Positions 1-10,311 of a stretch of 64,000 nucleotides of DNA are shown here, piece by piece. Source of the DNA: Pseudomonas canadensis (GTDB lineage: Bacteria > Pseudomonadota > Gammaproteobacteria > Pseudomonadales > Pseudomonadaceae); assembly GCF_000503215.1 (NCBI RefSeq), contig NZ_AYTD01000013.1, forward strand, positions 1,168,009-1,232,008, read 5' to 3'. The notes beneath the pieces were generated by a model. It had not been told where the DNA came from, did no database searches, and was given only the letters and a program-made list of their open reading frames with translations. Numbering within the stretch: the first letter of the stretch is position 1; each line of letters opens with the position of its first letter. A program made the translations under genes and the position numbers.

Positions 1-1158
1 CACAACATGCTCGAAGAGATGACCGCCGAGCTTGAAGCCAGCAGCCAGTACGCCGAGCGCCGCGAAGCGATTCGCCTGTACAACGCCCACAGCCCGATCC
101 TGAAAAAAGGCCTGGCGCTGACCCCGGTGAAATTCGGCATTTCGTTTACCGCCAGCTTCCTCAACCAGGCCGGTGCGTTGATCCATATCTACACCGACGG
201 CAGCATCCACCTGAACCACGGTGGCACCGAGATGGGCCAAGGCTTGAACACCAAGGTCGCGCAGGTGGTGGCCGAAGTGTTCCAAGTGGACATCGACCGT
301 GTACAGATCACCGCCACCAACACTGACAAGGTGCCCAACACCTCGCCAACCGCCGCTTCCAGCGGTGCCGACCTGAACGGCAAGGCCGCGCAAAACGCCG
401 CCGAAACCATCAAGCAGCGCCTGGTGGAGTTTGCCGCGCGCAAATACGACGTGAGTGAAGCGGATGTGGCATTCCACAACGGCCACGTGCGCGTGCGTGA
501 CCAGATCCTCACCTTCGAAGCGTTGATCCAACAGGCGTATTTTGCCCAGGTCTCGCTGTCGAGCACCGGCTTCTACAAGACCCCGAAAATCTTCTATGAC
601 CGCAGCCAGTCCCGTGGTCGGCCGTTCTACTACTTCGCGTTCGGTGCGGCGTGCTGTGAAGTGATCGTCGACACCCTGACCGGCGAATACAAGATGCTAC
701 GCACCGACATCCTCCACGACGTCGGCGCCTCGCTGAACCCGGCCATCGACATTGGCCAGGTAGAAGGCGGGTTTATCCAGGGAATGGGCTGGCTGACCAT
801 GGAAGAGCTGGTGTGGAACAACAAGGGCAAGCTGATGACCAATGGCCCGGCCAGCTACAAGATCCCGGCCGTGGCCGACATGCCGCTGGACCTGCGGGTG
901 AAGCTGGTGGAAAACCGCAAGAACCCGGAAGACACGGTGTTCCATTCCAAGGCCGTGGGCGAACCGCCGTTCATGCTCGGGATTGCTTCGTGGTGCGCGA
1001 TCAAGGACGCGGTAGCGAGCCTGGGTGACTATCGCCATCAACCCAAGATCGATGCGCCAGCGACGCCGGAACGGGTGTTGTGGGGCTGCGAACAAATGCG
1101 GCAGTTGCAAACAACCCCACCCCCTGTAGGAGCTGGCTTGCCAGCGATGACGGCCTGA
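1..1158 (+). CDS. xdhB: Xanthine dehydrogenase molybdenum-binding subunit XdhB, 5' end outside window
   Basis: This is the C-terminal half of the large molybdopterin subunit of xanthine dehydrogenase, which oxidises hypoxanthine to xanthine and urate in the cytoplasm. The frame is open from base 1, so the first in-frame ATG at 7 is not the real start. Family motifs are clear: HGGTEMGQGL near the beginning and AVGEPPFMLGIA near the end, the latter holding the catalytic glutamate that activates the Mo-bound water. xdhC follows after 21 bases, the usual order. The last dozen or so residues (PVGAGLPAMTA) are encoded by a REP-type repeat at 1125-1155, so the C-terminus has been extended or replaced by a repeat element. 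Confidence 0.95.
   Translation, partial: HNMLEEMTAELEASSQYAERREAIRLYNAHSPILKKGLALTPVKFGISFTASFLNQAGALIHIYTDGSIHLNHGGTEMGQGLNTKVAQVVAEVFQVDIDRVQITATNTDKVPNTSPTAASSGADLNGKAAQNAAETIKQRLVEFAARKYDVSEADVAFHNGHVRVRDQILTFEALIQQAYFAQVSLSSTGFYKTPKIFYDRSQSRGRPFYYFAFGAACCEVIVDTLTGEYKMLRTDILHDVGASLNPAIDIGQVEGGFIQGMGWLTMEELVWNNKGKLMTNGPASYKIPAVADMPLDLRVKLVENRKNPEDTVFHSKAVGEPPFMLGIASWCAIKDAVASLGDYRHQPKIDAPATPERVLWGCEQMRQLQTTPPPVGAGLPAMTA
1125..1155 (+). repeat. REP half-element forming the 3' end of xdhB
   Basis: The core TAGGAGCTGGCTTGCCAGCGA is the same family as the intergenic repeats at 13447, 45111 and 46375. Here it lies inside the reading frame and codes for the protein tail; the stop codon follows at 1156. 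Confidence 0.75.
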
Positions 1159-1179
1159 CAGACACCACAAGAGGTGACT

Positions 1180-2019
1180 ATGAACAACTGGATCAGCGCC
1201 CTCGCAGACCTGCAAAACCGGGGTGAACCCTGCGTGCTGGTGACCATCATCGAAGAGCTCGGCTCCACGCCGCGCAATGCCGGTTCGAAGATGGTGATAA
1301 GCGCCGCGCAGACCTTCGACACCATCGGTGGCGGGCACCTGGAATACAAGGCGATGCAGATCGCCCGCGACATGCTCGTGCGCGGTCAGCAGAACACCCA
1401 CCTGGAGCGCTTCAGCCTGGGCGCCAGCCTGGGCCAGTGCTGCGGCGGCGTAACGGTGCTGCTGTTCGAACCCATGGGCCAGGTGCAAGCGCAGATCGCG
1501 GTGTTTGGCGCCGGCCATGTCGGCCGTGCGCTGGTGCCATTGCTGGCCAGCCTGCCGTGCCGGGTGCGCTGGATCGATTCGCGGGATCAGGAGTTTCCGG
1601 AACATATCCCCCAGGGCGTGCGTAAAATCGTCAGCGAAGAGCCAGTCGACGAAATTGCCGACCTCCCGGTGGGCAGTTACTGCATCGTCATGACCCACAA
1701 TCACGCGCTGGACCTGGAGCTCACCGCCGCGCTGCTCAAACGCAATGACTTTGCCTACTTCGGCCTGATCGGTTCGAAGACCAAACGCGTCAAGTTCGAA
1801 CACCGCCTGCGTGATCGCGGTTTCGATGCCGCGCAGTTGCAACGCATGCGCTGCCCCATGGGCCTCACCGAGGTGAAGGGCAAGTTGCCGGTGGAAATCG
1901 CCATCTCCATCGCAGGCGAAATCATCGCCACCTACAACGCCAATTTCGGCCAGCACACCGCCAGCGCCGAACCTATTGCCAAACTGCTGCCGGCTTCACG
2001 TCGCAGCCAAGCCATTTGA
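1180..2019 (+). CDS. xdhC: Xanthine dehydrogenase accessory protein XdhC
   Basis: XdhC binds the molybdenum cofactor, has it sulfurated and inserts it into the XdhB subunit. The 279-residue protein shows the N-terminal XdhC/CoxI part (GSTPRNAGSKM, then TIGGGHLEYKA) and a C-terminal Rossmann-like part (VFGAGHVGRALVP, and GLIGSKTKR). The ATG at 1180 is chosen over an in-frame GTG at 1174 because AGAGG lies five bases upstream of it. It sits between xdhB and guaD, and all three belong to purine catabolism and are probably co-transcribed. The CGG segment after GASLGQC carries the conserved cysteines of the family. Confidence 0.95.
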   Translation: MNNWISALADLQNRGEPCVLVTIIEELGSTPRNAGSKMVISAAQTFDTIGGGHLEYKAMQIARDMLVRGQQNTHLERFSLGASLGQCCGGVTVLLFEPMGQVQAQIAVFGAGHVGRALVPLLASLPCRVRWIDSRDQEFPEHIPQGVRKIVSEEPVDEIADLPVGSYCIVMTHNHALDLELTAALLKRNDFAYFGLIGSKTKRVKFEHRLRDRGFDAAQLQRMRCPMGLTEVKGKLPVEIAISIAGEIIATYNANFGQHTASAEPIAKLLPASRRSQAI

Positions 2020-2031
2020 ATTGAGATCACC

Positions 2032-3336
<1,305 letters not shown>

Positions 3337-3360
3337 TTTCAGCCACACAACAAAACCAAA

Positions 3361-3450
3361 TGTGGGAGCGGGCTTGCTCGCGAATGCGCAGTGTCAGTCA
3401 ACAGATGTATTGGCTGATCCACCGCGTTCGCGAGCAAGCCCGCTCCCACA
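3361..3450. repeat. REPIN (inverted REP pair)
   Basis: GTGGGAGCGGGCTTGCTCGCGAA at the left is mirrored by its complement at 3427-3450. The pair lies between convergent guaD and the GntR gene and may act as a bidirectional transcript end. Confidence 0.85.
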
Positions 3451-3476
3451 TTTTTTTCCCCGGTGAATCAGGGAAA

Positions 3477-4241
3477 CTACAGCTTTATTGAGGAACGCCC
3501 CGGCTTCTTGGTCTGCAACAGATGTGAGAACACCGCATGCAAATCATCCGACGCGCTCTCTTCATCGAGGTTGAGCTTGCTGTCGATATGGTCCATGTGA
3601 TGCATCATCAAGTTCACCGCCAGCGCCGCATCCCGCGCTTCGATCGCATCGATCAACTGGGTGTGCTCATCGTAGGAACAGTGCGAGCGGTTGCCGCTTT
3701 CGTACTGGGCGATGATCAATGAAGTCTGGGACACCAGGCTGCGCTGGAAGCTGATCAGCGGCGCGTTCTTCGCCGCTTCGGCCAGCTTGAGATGGAATTC
3801 GCCGGAGAGACGGATACCGGCGCCACGATCGCCACGGGAGAAGCTGTCGCGCTCGTCGTTGACCATCTGGCGCAGCTCGGCCAGTTGTTCAGCCGTGGCG
3901 TGTTGCACGGCCAACTCGGTGATCGCCCGCTCCACCAGACGCCGCGCAAGGAACACTTGACGCGCTTCCTCGACACTCGGGCTGGCCACCACCGCACCGC
4001 GATTGGGCCGCAGCAGTACCACGCCTTCATGGGCCAGGCGCGACAGGGCGCGGCGAATGATGGTGCGGCTCACGCCGAAGATTTCGCCCAGTGCCTCTTC
4101 ACTCAATTTGGTGCCGGGTGCCAGGCGTTGTTCGAGGATCGCCTCGAAGATATGCGCGTAGACGATATCGTCCTGGGTTCCGCTGCGACCGGCCTTGCCG
4201 GCACGCGGTTGTTTCTTGAGAGGTTGCAACTGTTCGTTCAT
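3477..4241 (-). CDS. GntR-family (FadR/FCD) transcriptional regulator
   Basis: A 254-residue one-component repressor type. The N-terminal winged helix-turn-helix spans about residues 25-95 (LSEEALGEIFGVSRTIIRRALSRL), and the C-terminal FCD ligand-binding helices hold the metal-binding histidines (FHLKLAEAA, MMHHMDHIDSK). The ATG at 4241 is preferred to the in-frame GTG at 4247. It is convergent with guaD and divergent from the BenE-type transporter, so it probably controls that transporter and perhaps the purine genes. A TTGT-N2-ACAA site lies in the divergent promoter region. The ligand is not evident from sequence. Confidence 0.88.
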   Translation of the reverse strand: MNEQLQPLKKQPRAGKAGRSGTQDDIVYAHIFEAILEQRLAPGTKLSEEALGEIFGVSRTIIRRALSRLAHEGVVLLRPNRGAVVASPSVEEARQVFLARRLVERAITELAVQHATAEQLAELRQMVNDERDSFSRGDRGAGIRLSGEFHLKLAEAAKNAPLISFQRSLVSQTSLIIAQYESGNRSHCSYDEHTQLIDAIEARDAALAVNLMMHHMDHIDSKLNLDEESASDDLHAVFSHLLQTKKPGRSSIKL

Positions 4242-4328
4242 GGGCACTCGGGTTTGGAGAACGGCGGCGAATTAACGGTAATACGGCAACAGCGTGTCGC
4301 TGGCAAGTATCACCTAAAATCAGGGCAC

Positions 4329-4340
4329 ATTGTACACAAC
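4329..4340. promoter_or_regulatory. Candidate GntR/FCD operator in divergent promoter region
   Basis: ATTGTACACAAC has the arms TTGT and ACAA spaced by two bases. It resembles the perfect palindrome next to the other FCD regulator at 48151 and lies between the GntR gene and the transporter start. Confidence 0.45.
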
Positions 4341-4467
4341 CGGATGCGCCAACACACTGTACGGCTGTTTGCGCCGTCGGCTGTATTGCAATGAGTCGTT
4401 ACGTTTGAGTTTAGGCTTGAATCCGTGCCGACAACGGCAAAAATCCAGGTAAAAGGAACACCTCTCC

Positions 4468-5658
4468 ATGAACGACGCCACCCAAGCGCCTTTGCGCCCG
4501 CTGGCCGACACTTCTCCCTCGGCCGTTGTCGCCGGCTTCATCGCCATGATGACCGGCTACACCAGCTCCCTGGTCCTGATGTTTCAGGCCGGGCAAGCCG
4601 CCGGTTTGACCACGGCGCAGATTTCTTCATGGATCTGGGCGATTTCCATTGGCATGGCGGTGTGCAGCATCGGCTTGTCCCTGCGCTATCGCACACCGAT
4701 CACCATTGCCTGGTCGACGCCGGGCGCGGCACTGCTGATCACCAGCCTGGGCGGTGTGAGTTATGGCGAGGCCATCGGTGCCTACATCACCTGCGCCGTC
4801 CTTGTGACAATTTGCGGGTTGACCGGCAGCTTTGAAAAACTGGTCAAGCGCATCCCGGCCTCGCTGGCGGCCGCTTTGCTGGCAGGGATTCTGTTCAAGA
4901 TCGGCAGCGAGATCTTCGTCGCCGCGCAGCATCGCACCGGGCTGGTACTGGGGATGTTCTTCACGTATCTGGTGATCAAGCGCCTGTCGCCGCGTTATGC
5001 AGTGCTGGCGGCATTGGTGATCGGCACCGTATTGTCCGGATTGATGGGGCTGCTGGACTTCAGCGGTTTTCACCTGGAAGTGGCGACGCCGGTGTGGACC
5101 ACGCCGCACTTCTCGCTGGCTGCCACCATCAGCATCGGCATCCCGCTGTTCGTCGTGGCGATGACATCCCAGAACATGCCCGGCGTCGCCGTGCTCAGGG
5201 CCGACGGTTACAACGTACCCGCCTCGCCGCTGATCACCGCCACCGGCCTGGCCTCATTGGTGCTGTCGCCCTTCGGCTCCCACGGCATCAACCTGGCGGC
5301 GATCAGCGCGGCCATCTGCACCGGGCCCCATGCTCATGAAGACCGTAACAAACGCTACACCGCCGCCGTGTGGTGCGGAGTGTTCTACGGGATTGCCGGG
5401 GTGTTCGGCGCGACCTTGGCAGCGTTGTTCGCAGCCTTGCCCAAGGAACTGGTGCTGTCGATTGCGGCATTGGCACTGTTTGGCTCGATCATCAATGGCT
5501 TGAGCATCGCCATGAATGAGCCGAAGGAACGGGAAGCGGCGCTGATCACCTTTATGGTCACCGCGTCTGGCTTGACGCTGTTTTCCATCGGGTCGGCGTT
5601 CTGGGGAATCGTGGCGGGGGTGTTGACGTTGCTGATTCTGAACTGGCGCAAGGCATAA
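4468..5658 (+). CDS. BenE-family transporter (benzoate/H+ symporter type)
   Basis: A 396-residue polytopic inner-membrane protein with about twelve hydrophobic segments and the BenE family pattern (VVAGFIAMMTGYTSSL at the start, SQNMPGVAVLRADGY in the middle, FGSHGINLAAISAAICTG after it). The family imports benzoate or related anions and overlaps in fold with nucleobase transporters. No aromatic degradation genes are nearby; the neighbours are purine catabolism genes and a GntR regulator, so a purine or other nitrogenous substrate is possible. A strong shared terminator follows the stop codon. Confidence 0.88.
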   Translation: MNDATQAPLRPLADTSPSAVVAGFIAMMTGYTSSLVLMFQAGQAAGLTTAQISSWIWAISIGMAVCSIGLSLRYRTPITIAWSTPGAALLITSLGGVSYGEAIGAYITCAVLVTICGLTGSFEKLVKRIPASLAAALLAGILFKIGSEIFVAAQHRTGLVLGMFFTYLVIKRLSPRYAVLAALVIGTVLSGLMGLLDFSGFHLEVATPVWTTPHFSLAATISIGIPLFVVAMTSQNMPGVAVLRADGYNVPASPLITATGLASLVLSPFGSHGINLAAISAAICTGPHAHEDRNKRYTAAVWCGVFYGIAGVFGATLAALFAALPKELVLSIAALALFGSIINGLSIAMNEPKEREAALITFMVTASGLTLFSIGSAFWGIVAGVLTLLILNWRKA

Positions 5659-5690
5659 AAAAACGGCGACCCTGAGGTCGCCGTTTTTTT
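5657..5690. terminator. Bidirectional intrinsic terminator
   Basis: The stem ACGGCGACC/GGTCGCCGT with a CTGA loop is flanked by A7 and T7. It serves the transporter on the plus strand and yggL on the minus strand. Confidence 0.95.
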
Positions 5691-5694
5691 AGTA

Positions 5695-6039
5695 TCACTT
5701 AGCCGCGTTGATCGGCTTTTCCGGATACCACACGTCCAGCAGTGGGCTGACTTCAGCGTTTTTCAGTTCGCTGCGGCCTTTGAGCCAGCTTTCAACAGCT
5801 ACGCGCTGTTCTTCGTTGACCGAGCCACGCTTCTGCAGGCAAACCAGACCGAAGTCATCGCCGCCAACATAGCCCAGACCGTTGGCTTCCATGGCTTCTT
5901 TGATGAATGCTTCGAGGAAAGCGTCGGTAGCTTCTTCACTCAGGTCTTCTTTGAAGTCCAGGTTCAGTTCGAAACCCAGCTCTTGAAATTCATCAACGCA
6001 CAGTTTTTTGCGCAGACGCTGGGAACGGTTAGTCGCCAT
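5695..6039 (-). CDS. yggL: YggL family 50S ribosome-binding protein (DUF469)
   Basis: A 114-residue soluble protein matching the YggL/DUF469 family in length and pattern (RSQRLRKKLCVDEFQELGFEL at the N-terminus, GLGYVGGDDFGLVCL in the middle). Family members bind the large ribosomal subunit; the exact role is little known. The ATG at 6039 gives the usual MATNRSQRLRKK start; an in-frame extension of five codons is unlikely. It stands alone, with a terminator directly after the stop. Confidence 0.9.
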   Translation of the reverse strand: MATNRSQRLRKKLCVDEFQELGFELNLDFKEDLSEEATDAFLEAFIKEAMEANGLGYVGGDDFGLVCLQKRGSVNEEQRVAVESWLKGRSELKNAEVSPLLDVWYPEKPINAAK

Positions 6040-6276
6040 TGGAACAATCCTCATAAGTAATAACGGGCGGCACTTTAGCAGTTTAAGGCGGCGATTGCCC
6101 GACTCTCTGGGACAGGCGGCACTTTGCGTGTAAAAAAACGCCGAATTCCAGCTATCGTTCAGCTACAAGTGGATCCACCTTGGGGCATAATGCCGACACT
6201 TTCATGACCATTGAGGGATTTTTCTTATTTACCCCTCGCCTTTTTCACCCTCCTCAGCAGTAGGGTTTTACTTCTT

Positions 6277-7737
6277 ATGATCAAATCTTTGCGTTCAGTG
6301 TTTTTCGCCGGTCTTATTCTGCCACTGGCCTTTTCCGTCTCCGCCGCCCCCGTCAACAACACCCTGCCGCCCAATGTTCAACAGGCGCTGGCCAAAGCCA
6401 AGCTGCAAAACACTGCGTTGTCCTTGGTAATGATCCCCCTGAACGGTCCGGGCACGCCGACTGTCTTCAACGCTGACGTCTCCGTGAACCCGGCGTCGAC
6501 CATGAAGCTGGTCACCACTTATGCGGCCCTGGAAATGCTCGGCCCCAATCACCAGTGGAAAACCGAGTTCTACACCGACGGCACCCTCAGCGGTGGCGTG
6601 TTGCACGGCAACCTTTACCTCAAGGGCGGCGGCGATCCCAAGCTGAACATGGAAAAACTCTGGCTGCTGATGCGCGACCTGCGCGCCAACGGCGTGCAGC
6701 AAGTCACTGGCGACCTGGTGCTGGACCGTGGTTTCTTCAACCAACCGGTGTTGCCGGAATTCAATGACGATGGCAACGACGAGAACAAACCGTTCCTGGT
6801 CAAGCCGGACGCGCTGCTGGTCAACCTCAAAGCCCTGCGTTTTGTGACGCGGAATGATTCCGGCCGCGTGCTGGTGTCGGTCGAGCCGCCGATTGCGAGC
6901 ATCCGCATCGACAATCAGGTCAAGGTGTCCAACGCCAAGCAGTGCACTGGCGATGTACGCTATAACCCGGTGACCGCCGCCGATGGCAGCGTGACAGTGA
7001 CGGTCAGCGGCCAGTTGGCCGATGGCTGCAGCTCGCAGACTTATCTGTCCTTGCTCGATCACGCCACCTACACCGCCGGCGCCGTGCGGGCGATCTGGCA
7101 GGAACTGGGCGGTACCATCCAGGGCCGTGACATCCAGGCACCCGTGCCCAAGGATGCCAAGGTGCTGGCCCGGGCGTTCTCACCGGACCTGGCGGAAATC
7201 ATCCGCGACATCAACAAATACAGTAACAACACCATGGCCCAGCAACTGTTCCTGAGCCTGGGCGCGCAGTTCCGTAACGACGCCGATGGCGACGATGCCA
7301 AGGCGGCACAACGTGTGGTGCGCCAGTGGCTGGCGAAGAAAGGCATCACCGCGCCGCACCTGGTAATGGAGAACGGCTCTGGCCTGTCGCGTGCCGAACG
7401 CGTCAGCGCCCGCGAAATGGCGGCCATGCTGCAAGCTGCGTGGAAAAGCCCTTACGCCGCCGAATACATCAGCTCGATGCCGATCGCCGGCACCGACGGC
7501 ACCATGCGCAAACGCCTGAAGACCACTGCCATGCGCGGCGAAGCCCACGTCAAGACAGGTACTTTGAACACCGTACGTGCCATCGCCGGGTTCAGCCGCG
7601 ACAACAACGGCAATACCTGGGCCGTGGTGGCAATCCTCAACGATCCGAAGCCATGGGGTGCTTCGTCGGTGCTGGATCAGGTGCTGCTGGACTTGTATCG
7701 TCAGCCGAAGGCAGTGGCGGCCGCTCCAGTCCTCTGA
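6277..7737 (+). CDS. dacB: D-alanyl-D-alanine carboxypeptidase/endopeptidase (PBP4, DacB)
   Basis: A periplasmic low-molecular-weight penicillin-binding protein that trims and cleaves peptidoglycan cross-links. The 486-residue product starts at 6277 (MIKSLRS), giving a signal peptide that ends near SVSAAP. Serine-peptidase S13 motifs are visible: SxxK as NPASTMK, SxN as YSNNTMAQQ, and KTG as HVKTGTL near the C-terminus. It has its own promoter region upstream (6040-6276, no other feature seen). Its stop at 7737 touches the convergent stop of the GGDEF gene. Confidence 0.95.
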   Translation: MIKSLRSVFFAGLILPLAFSVSAAPVNNTLPPNVQQALAKAKLQNTALSLVMIPLNGPGTPTVFNADVSVNPASTMKLVTTYAALEMLGPNHQWKTEFYTDGTLSGGVLHGNLYLKGGGDPKLNMEKLWLLMRDLRANGVQQVTGDLVLDRGFFNQPVLPEFNDDGNDENKPFLVKPDALLVNLKALRFVTRNDSGRVLVSVEPPIASIRIDNQVKVSNAKQCTGDVRYNPVTAADGSVTVTVSGQLADGCSSQTYLSLLDHATYTAGAVRAIWQELGGTIQGRDIQAPVPKDAKVLARAFSPDLAEIIRDINKYSNNTMAQQLFLSLGAQFRNDADGDDAKAAQRVVRQWLAKKGITAPHLVMENGSGLSRAERVSAREMAAMLQAAWKSPYAAEYISSMPIAGTDGTMRKRLKTTAMRGEAHVKTGTLNTVRAIAGFSRDNNGNTWAVVAILNDPKPWGASSVLDQVLLDLYRQPKAVAAAPVL

Positions 7738-7738
7738 T

Positions 7739-10171
7739 TTATTGCACGGGACCGCTGCGCGGTCCGACGGGAGCAAGCTCCCTCGCCACAACTTCCACCC
7801 GATCCCTGCCCGCCTGCTTGGCCACATACACGGCCGAGTCGGCGCGCAGCAGCAACCCGTCAATGCCCTCATCCACCCGCCAACTGGCCACGCCAAAGCT
7901 GGCGGTGACGATGCCTACCGGTTCCATCGGCGCACTGCGCAGCGCCGTCCACAACTCCACCGCCAGGCTGTAGGCCTGTGCACCATCGGTGTGCGGGCAC
8001 AGCACCATGAACTCCTCGCCGCCCAGGCGGCAGAACACATCGGTGCGGCGCAGGCGCTGGCTGATGCGCTTGCACAGTTCCTGCAGCACCCCATCGCCCA
8101 CGGCATGCCCGTGCTGGTCGTTGATGCGTTTGAAGTGATCGATATCCAGCATGATCACGGACAAGTTACCCGAGGTGCGATTGAGCCTCACCATTTCGGC
8201 CTTGAGACGATCCTGGAAATAGCGGCGGTTATGAATGCCAGTCAAAGCGTCGGTGATGGACAGCGCACGCAGCTCTTCTTCCACCCGCTTCAGATCGGAA
8301 ATATCCGACACGTACCCATGCCACAACGTACCGCCTGCGGGTAACTCTTCCGGCGTTGCCTCGCCACGAATCCAACGCAGGCCGCGTTGCGGCAACAACA
8401 CGCGGTATTCCTCGCGCCAATGGCTCAACTGCAATGCTGACAAGCGAATCGAAGCGCGCACCCGCTCCGCATCCAACGGGTGGATGCGCTCGAACACTTT
8501 ATTCGCATCCTGCTGCAACACCTTGGGTTCGATTTCATAGATGTCACGCATGCCGTCACTGGCGTAGATGAATTTCCAGTTGTCCTGGGGCTCCAGGGTG
8601 AACTGGAAGATCCCGCCGGGCACATGGGCGCTGAGCTTCTTGAGCAGGCGATCGCGGGCCGCCAAGGCCTCGTAGGCACGTTTCTGTTCGGTGATGTCCA
8701 GGTAAATCGCCAAGTGGCCGATCCACAAACCATGGTCGTCCAGCAACACCGTGGCCAGCATGTTCACGGTCAACTGAGTGCCGTTTTCGCGGATCAAGCT
8801 CCATTCGCGGGCTTCGTGCAGGGTGTCCGGGCTTTCCACCAGCATCGCCTGGCTGGCGGGAATACGCTTGCCCAACGCCACACTCAGGCTGCCCGCGCGC
8901 GCTTCCAGCTCCGACGCCAGGTGCAGGCTCTCCAATGTGTGCGTGCCTACCACGTGCTCGGCCTTGAAACCCAGCATCTGCTCGGCGCCGGCGTTGAAGG
9001 TATTGATGACGCCGCGCAGGTCGGTGGCAATGATCGCCACCTGAGTCGCGGCGTTCAGCACGCTGCGCAATTGGCCATGGGCACCGCGCAGTTCCTGTTC
9101 ACGCAGGCGCAACTGGGCAGTGCGCTGCTCCACCAGCTTCACGGCGCGCTGACGCTGGCTTACCAGCACATAGAGCAAGGCACTGAGCAGCAGGCTGAGC
9201 AGGCAGCCCATGGTCAGGATGGTGTTCAGCGAGGAATGGTTGGCCTGGTCGAACACCTGGCTGGGGCGCAGTTTCAAGGCGTACACATGGTCACCCAGCG
9301 TGAGACGACGCGCACCGACCAGGTCGCTGCTACCGACGTCATTGCTGGATTCGAAGAGCACGCGTTTCTGCAGGTCGGACGAGTCGATGATCTGCATCAC
9401 CAGGTTGTCCCGCTCGGGCTTGGGCAGACCGTCGGCCACCAGCTGGCGCATGCTGATCACTGCCATCACATAGCCGTAGGGCTCGTTCTGCGACTGATCG
9501 GAGGTGGGCAGCTGACTCACCGGCGCGACCAGTAAAACCCCGGTGGCATAGGCCGGCTCCACTCCCACCAATTGCATAGGCTGGGACACCGCCAGCTTGC
9601 CGGTCTTTTGCGCACGCTCAAGGGTTGAACGCCGCAAGGGCTGGGCCAAAAGATCAAAGCCAAGGGGCGCGCCCAACAGGCTTTGAGTCTGGCTGTACAG
9701 CACCGGCACGTATTCCTCACGCTGGGGCGCAGGGGCCAGCTCACCGGCTGTATTCAGTTCGCGGATCACGAAAGGCAGGCCGCGCTGGCGGGAGACGTCC
9801 TGCTCAAACTGGCTGCGCTGCTCGCGGTACACCCGTGGCGCCCATGAGTACGCACGGGCGCGCAACAACAAAGGCTGGGCAAAACCGTCGAATTCTTCGC
9901 GGGACACATCATCGGAATTGACGAAGAAGCGCCGCAGGCTGTTCAGCCGTTGCTCCTGGTCTTCGAAACGTTCCTGCAGGCGGGTGTAGCGCTCATTGAC
10001 CAGCAATTGAAAGCGCTGGCGCACCTGTTGCTGATAGAGGTCGGCGGCCGCCCAGGCGACAACCGCCGTCAAGGCAAACCCTGCCAATAACACCACCAAT
10101 GCCACCAGCCAAGCCGACGCCTGCTCACTGATAAAGCCTAGGATTTTCGGGCGTACGGCTTGCAACGGCAT
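7739..10171 (-). CDS. CHASE-PAS-PAS-GGDEF membrane diguanylate cyclase
   Basis: A predicted c-di-GMP synthase of about 810 residues. A transmembrane segment (about 20-45) precedes a periplasmic CHASE-type sensor (about 80-270), followed by a second membrane helix (about 320-345), two PAS domains (about 370-490 and 510-630) and a GGDEF domain (about 640-800). The active-site loop is GGEEF and the inhibitory I-site RRTD lies five residues before it, so both catalysis and product feedback look intact. No EAL domain is present. The ATG at 10171 or the GTG at 10180 could be the start. The final residues, LAPVGPRSGPVQ, are encoded by a REP-type repeat. Confidence 0.92.
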   Translation of the reverse strand: MPLQAVRPKILGFISEQASAWLVALVVLLAGFALTAVVAWAAADLYQQQVRQRFQLLVNERYTRLQERFEDQEQRLNSLRRFFVNSDDVSREEFDGFAQPLLLRARAYSWAPRVYREQRSQFEQDVSRQRGLPFVIRELNTAGELAPAPQREEYVPVLYSQTQSLLGAPLGFDLLAQPLRRSTLERAQKTGKLAVSQPMQLVGVEPAYATGVLLVAPVSQLPTSDQSQNEPYGYVMAVISMRQLVADGLPKPERDNLVMQIIDSSDLQKRVLFESSNDVGSSDLVGARRLTLGDHVYALKLRPSQVFDQANHSSLNTILTMGCLLSLLLSALLYVLVSQRQRAVKLVEQRTAQLRLREQELRGAHGQLRSVLNAATQVAIIATDLRGVINTFNAGAEQMLGFKAEHVVGTHTLESLHLASELEARAGSLSVALGKRIPASQAMLVESPDTLHEAREWSLIRENGTQLTVNMLATVLLDDHGLWIGHLAIYLDITEQKRAYEALAARDRLLKKLSAHVPGGIFQFTLEPQDNWKFIYASDGMRDIYEIEPKVLQQDANKVFERIHPLDAERVRASIRLSALQLSHWREEYRVLLPQRGLRWIRGEATPEELPAGGTLWHGYVSDISDLKRVEEELRALSITDALTGIHNRRYFQDRLKAEMVRLNRTSGNLSVIMLDIDHFKRINDQHGHAVGDGVLQELCKRISQRLRRTDVFCRLGGEEFMVLCPHTDGAQAYSLAVELWTALRSAPMEPVGIVTASFGVASWRVDEGIDGLLLRADSAVYVAKQAGRDRVEVVARELAPVGPRSGPVQ
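7744..7790 (-). repeat. REP-type element coding the tail of the GGDEF protein
   Basis: On the minus strand the sequence begins GTGGCGAGGGAGCTTGCTCC and continues with a small hairpin. The same element occurs free at 61821. Here it runs into the reading frame and supplies the C-terminus. Confidence 0.75.
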
Positions 10172-10259
10172 AGGCAACACTCACAACGCCAGCGTGCGGG
10201 GGGTGTCACTTTGGCTAGGCCTTAAGTTATAGCCATCGGCCCTGTGTTTGACCAGCGTA

Positions 10260-10301
10260 AAAAAGCCGCAAGCCCGGAATAATCCAGGCTTGCGGCTTTT
10301 T
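10260..10301. terminator. Bidirectional intrinsic terminator
   Basis: AAAAAGCCGCAAGCC pairs with GGCTTGCGGCTTTTT across a 13-base loop, just after the rlmL stop on the minus strand. Confidence 0.92.
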
Positions 10302-10311
10302 GGTGCAGCGA

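Noticed and set aside
4300..4330. TGGCAAGTATCACC as a sigma-54 promoter of the BenE-type gene
   Set aside because: No GC at the required distance from GG, so the -12 element is missing.
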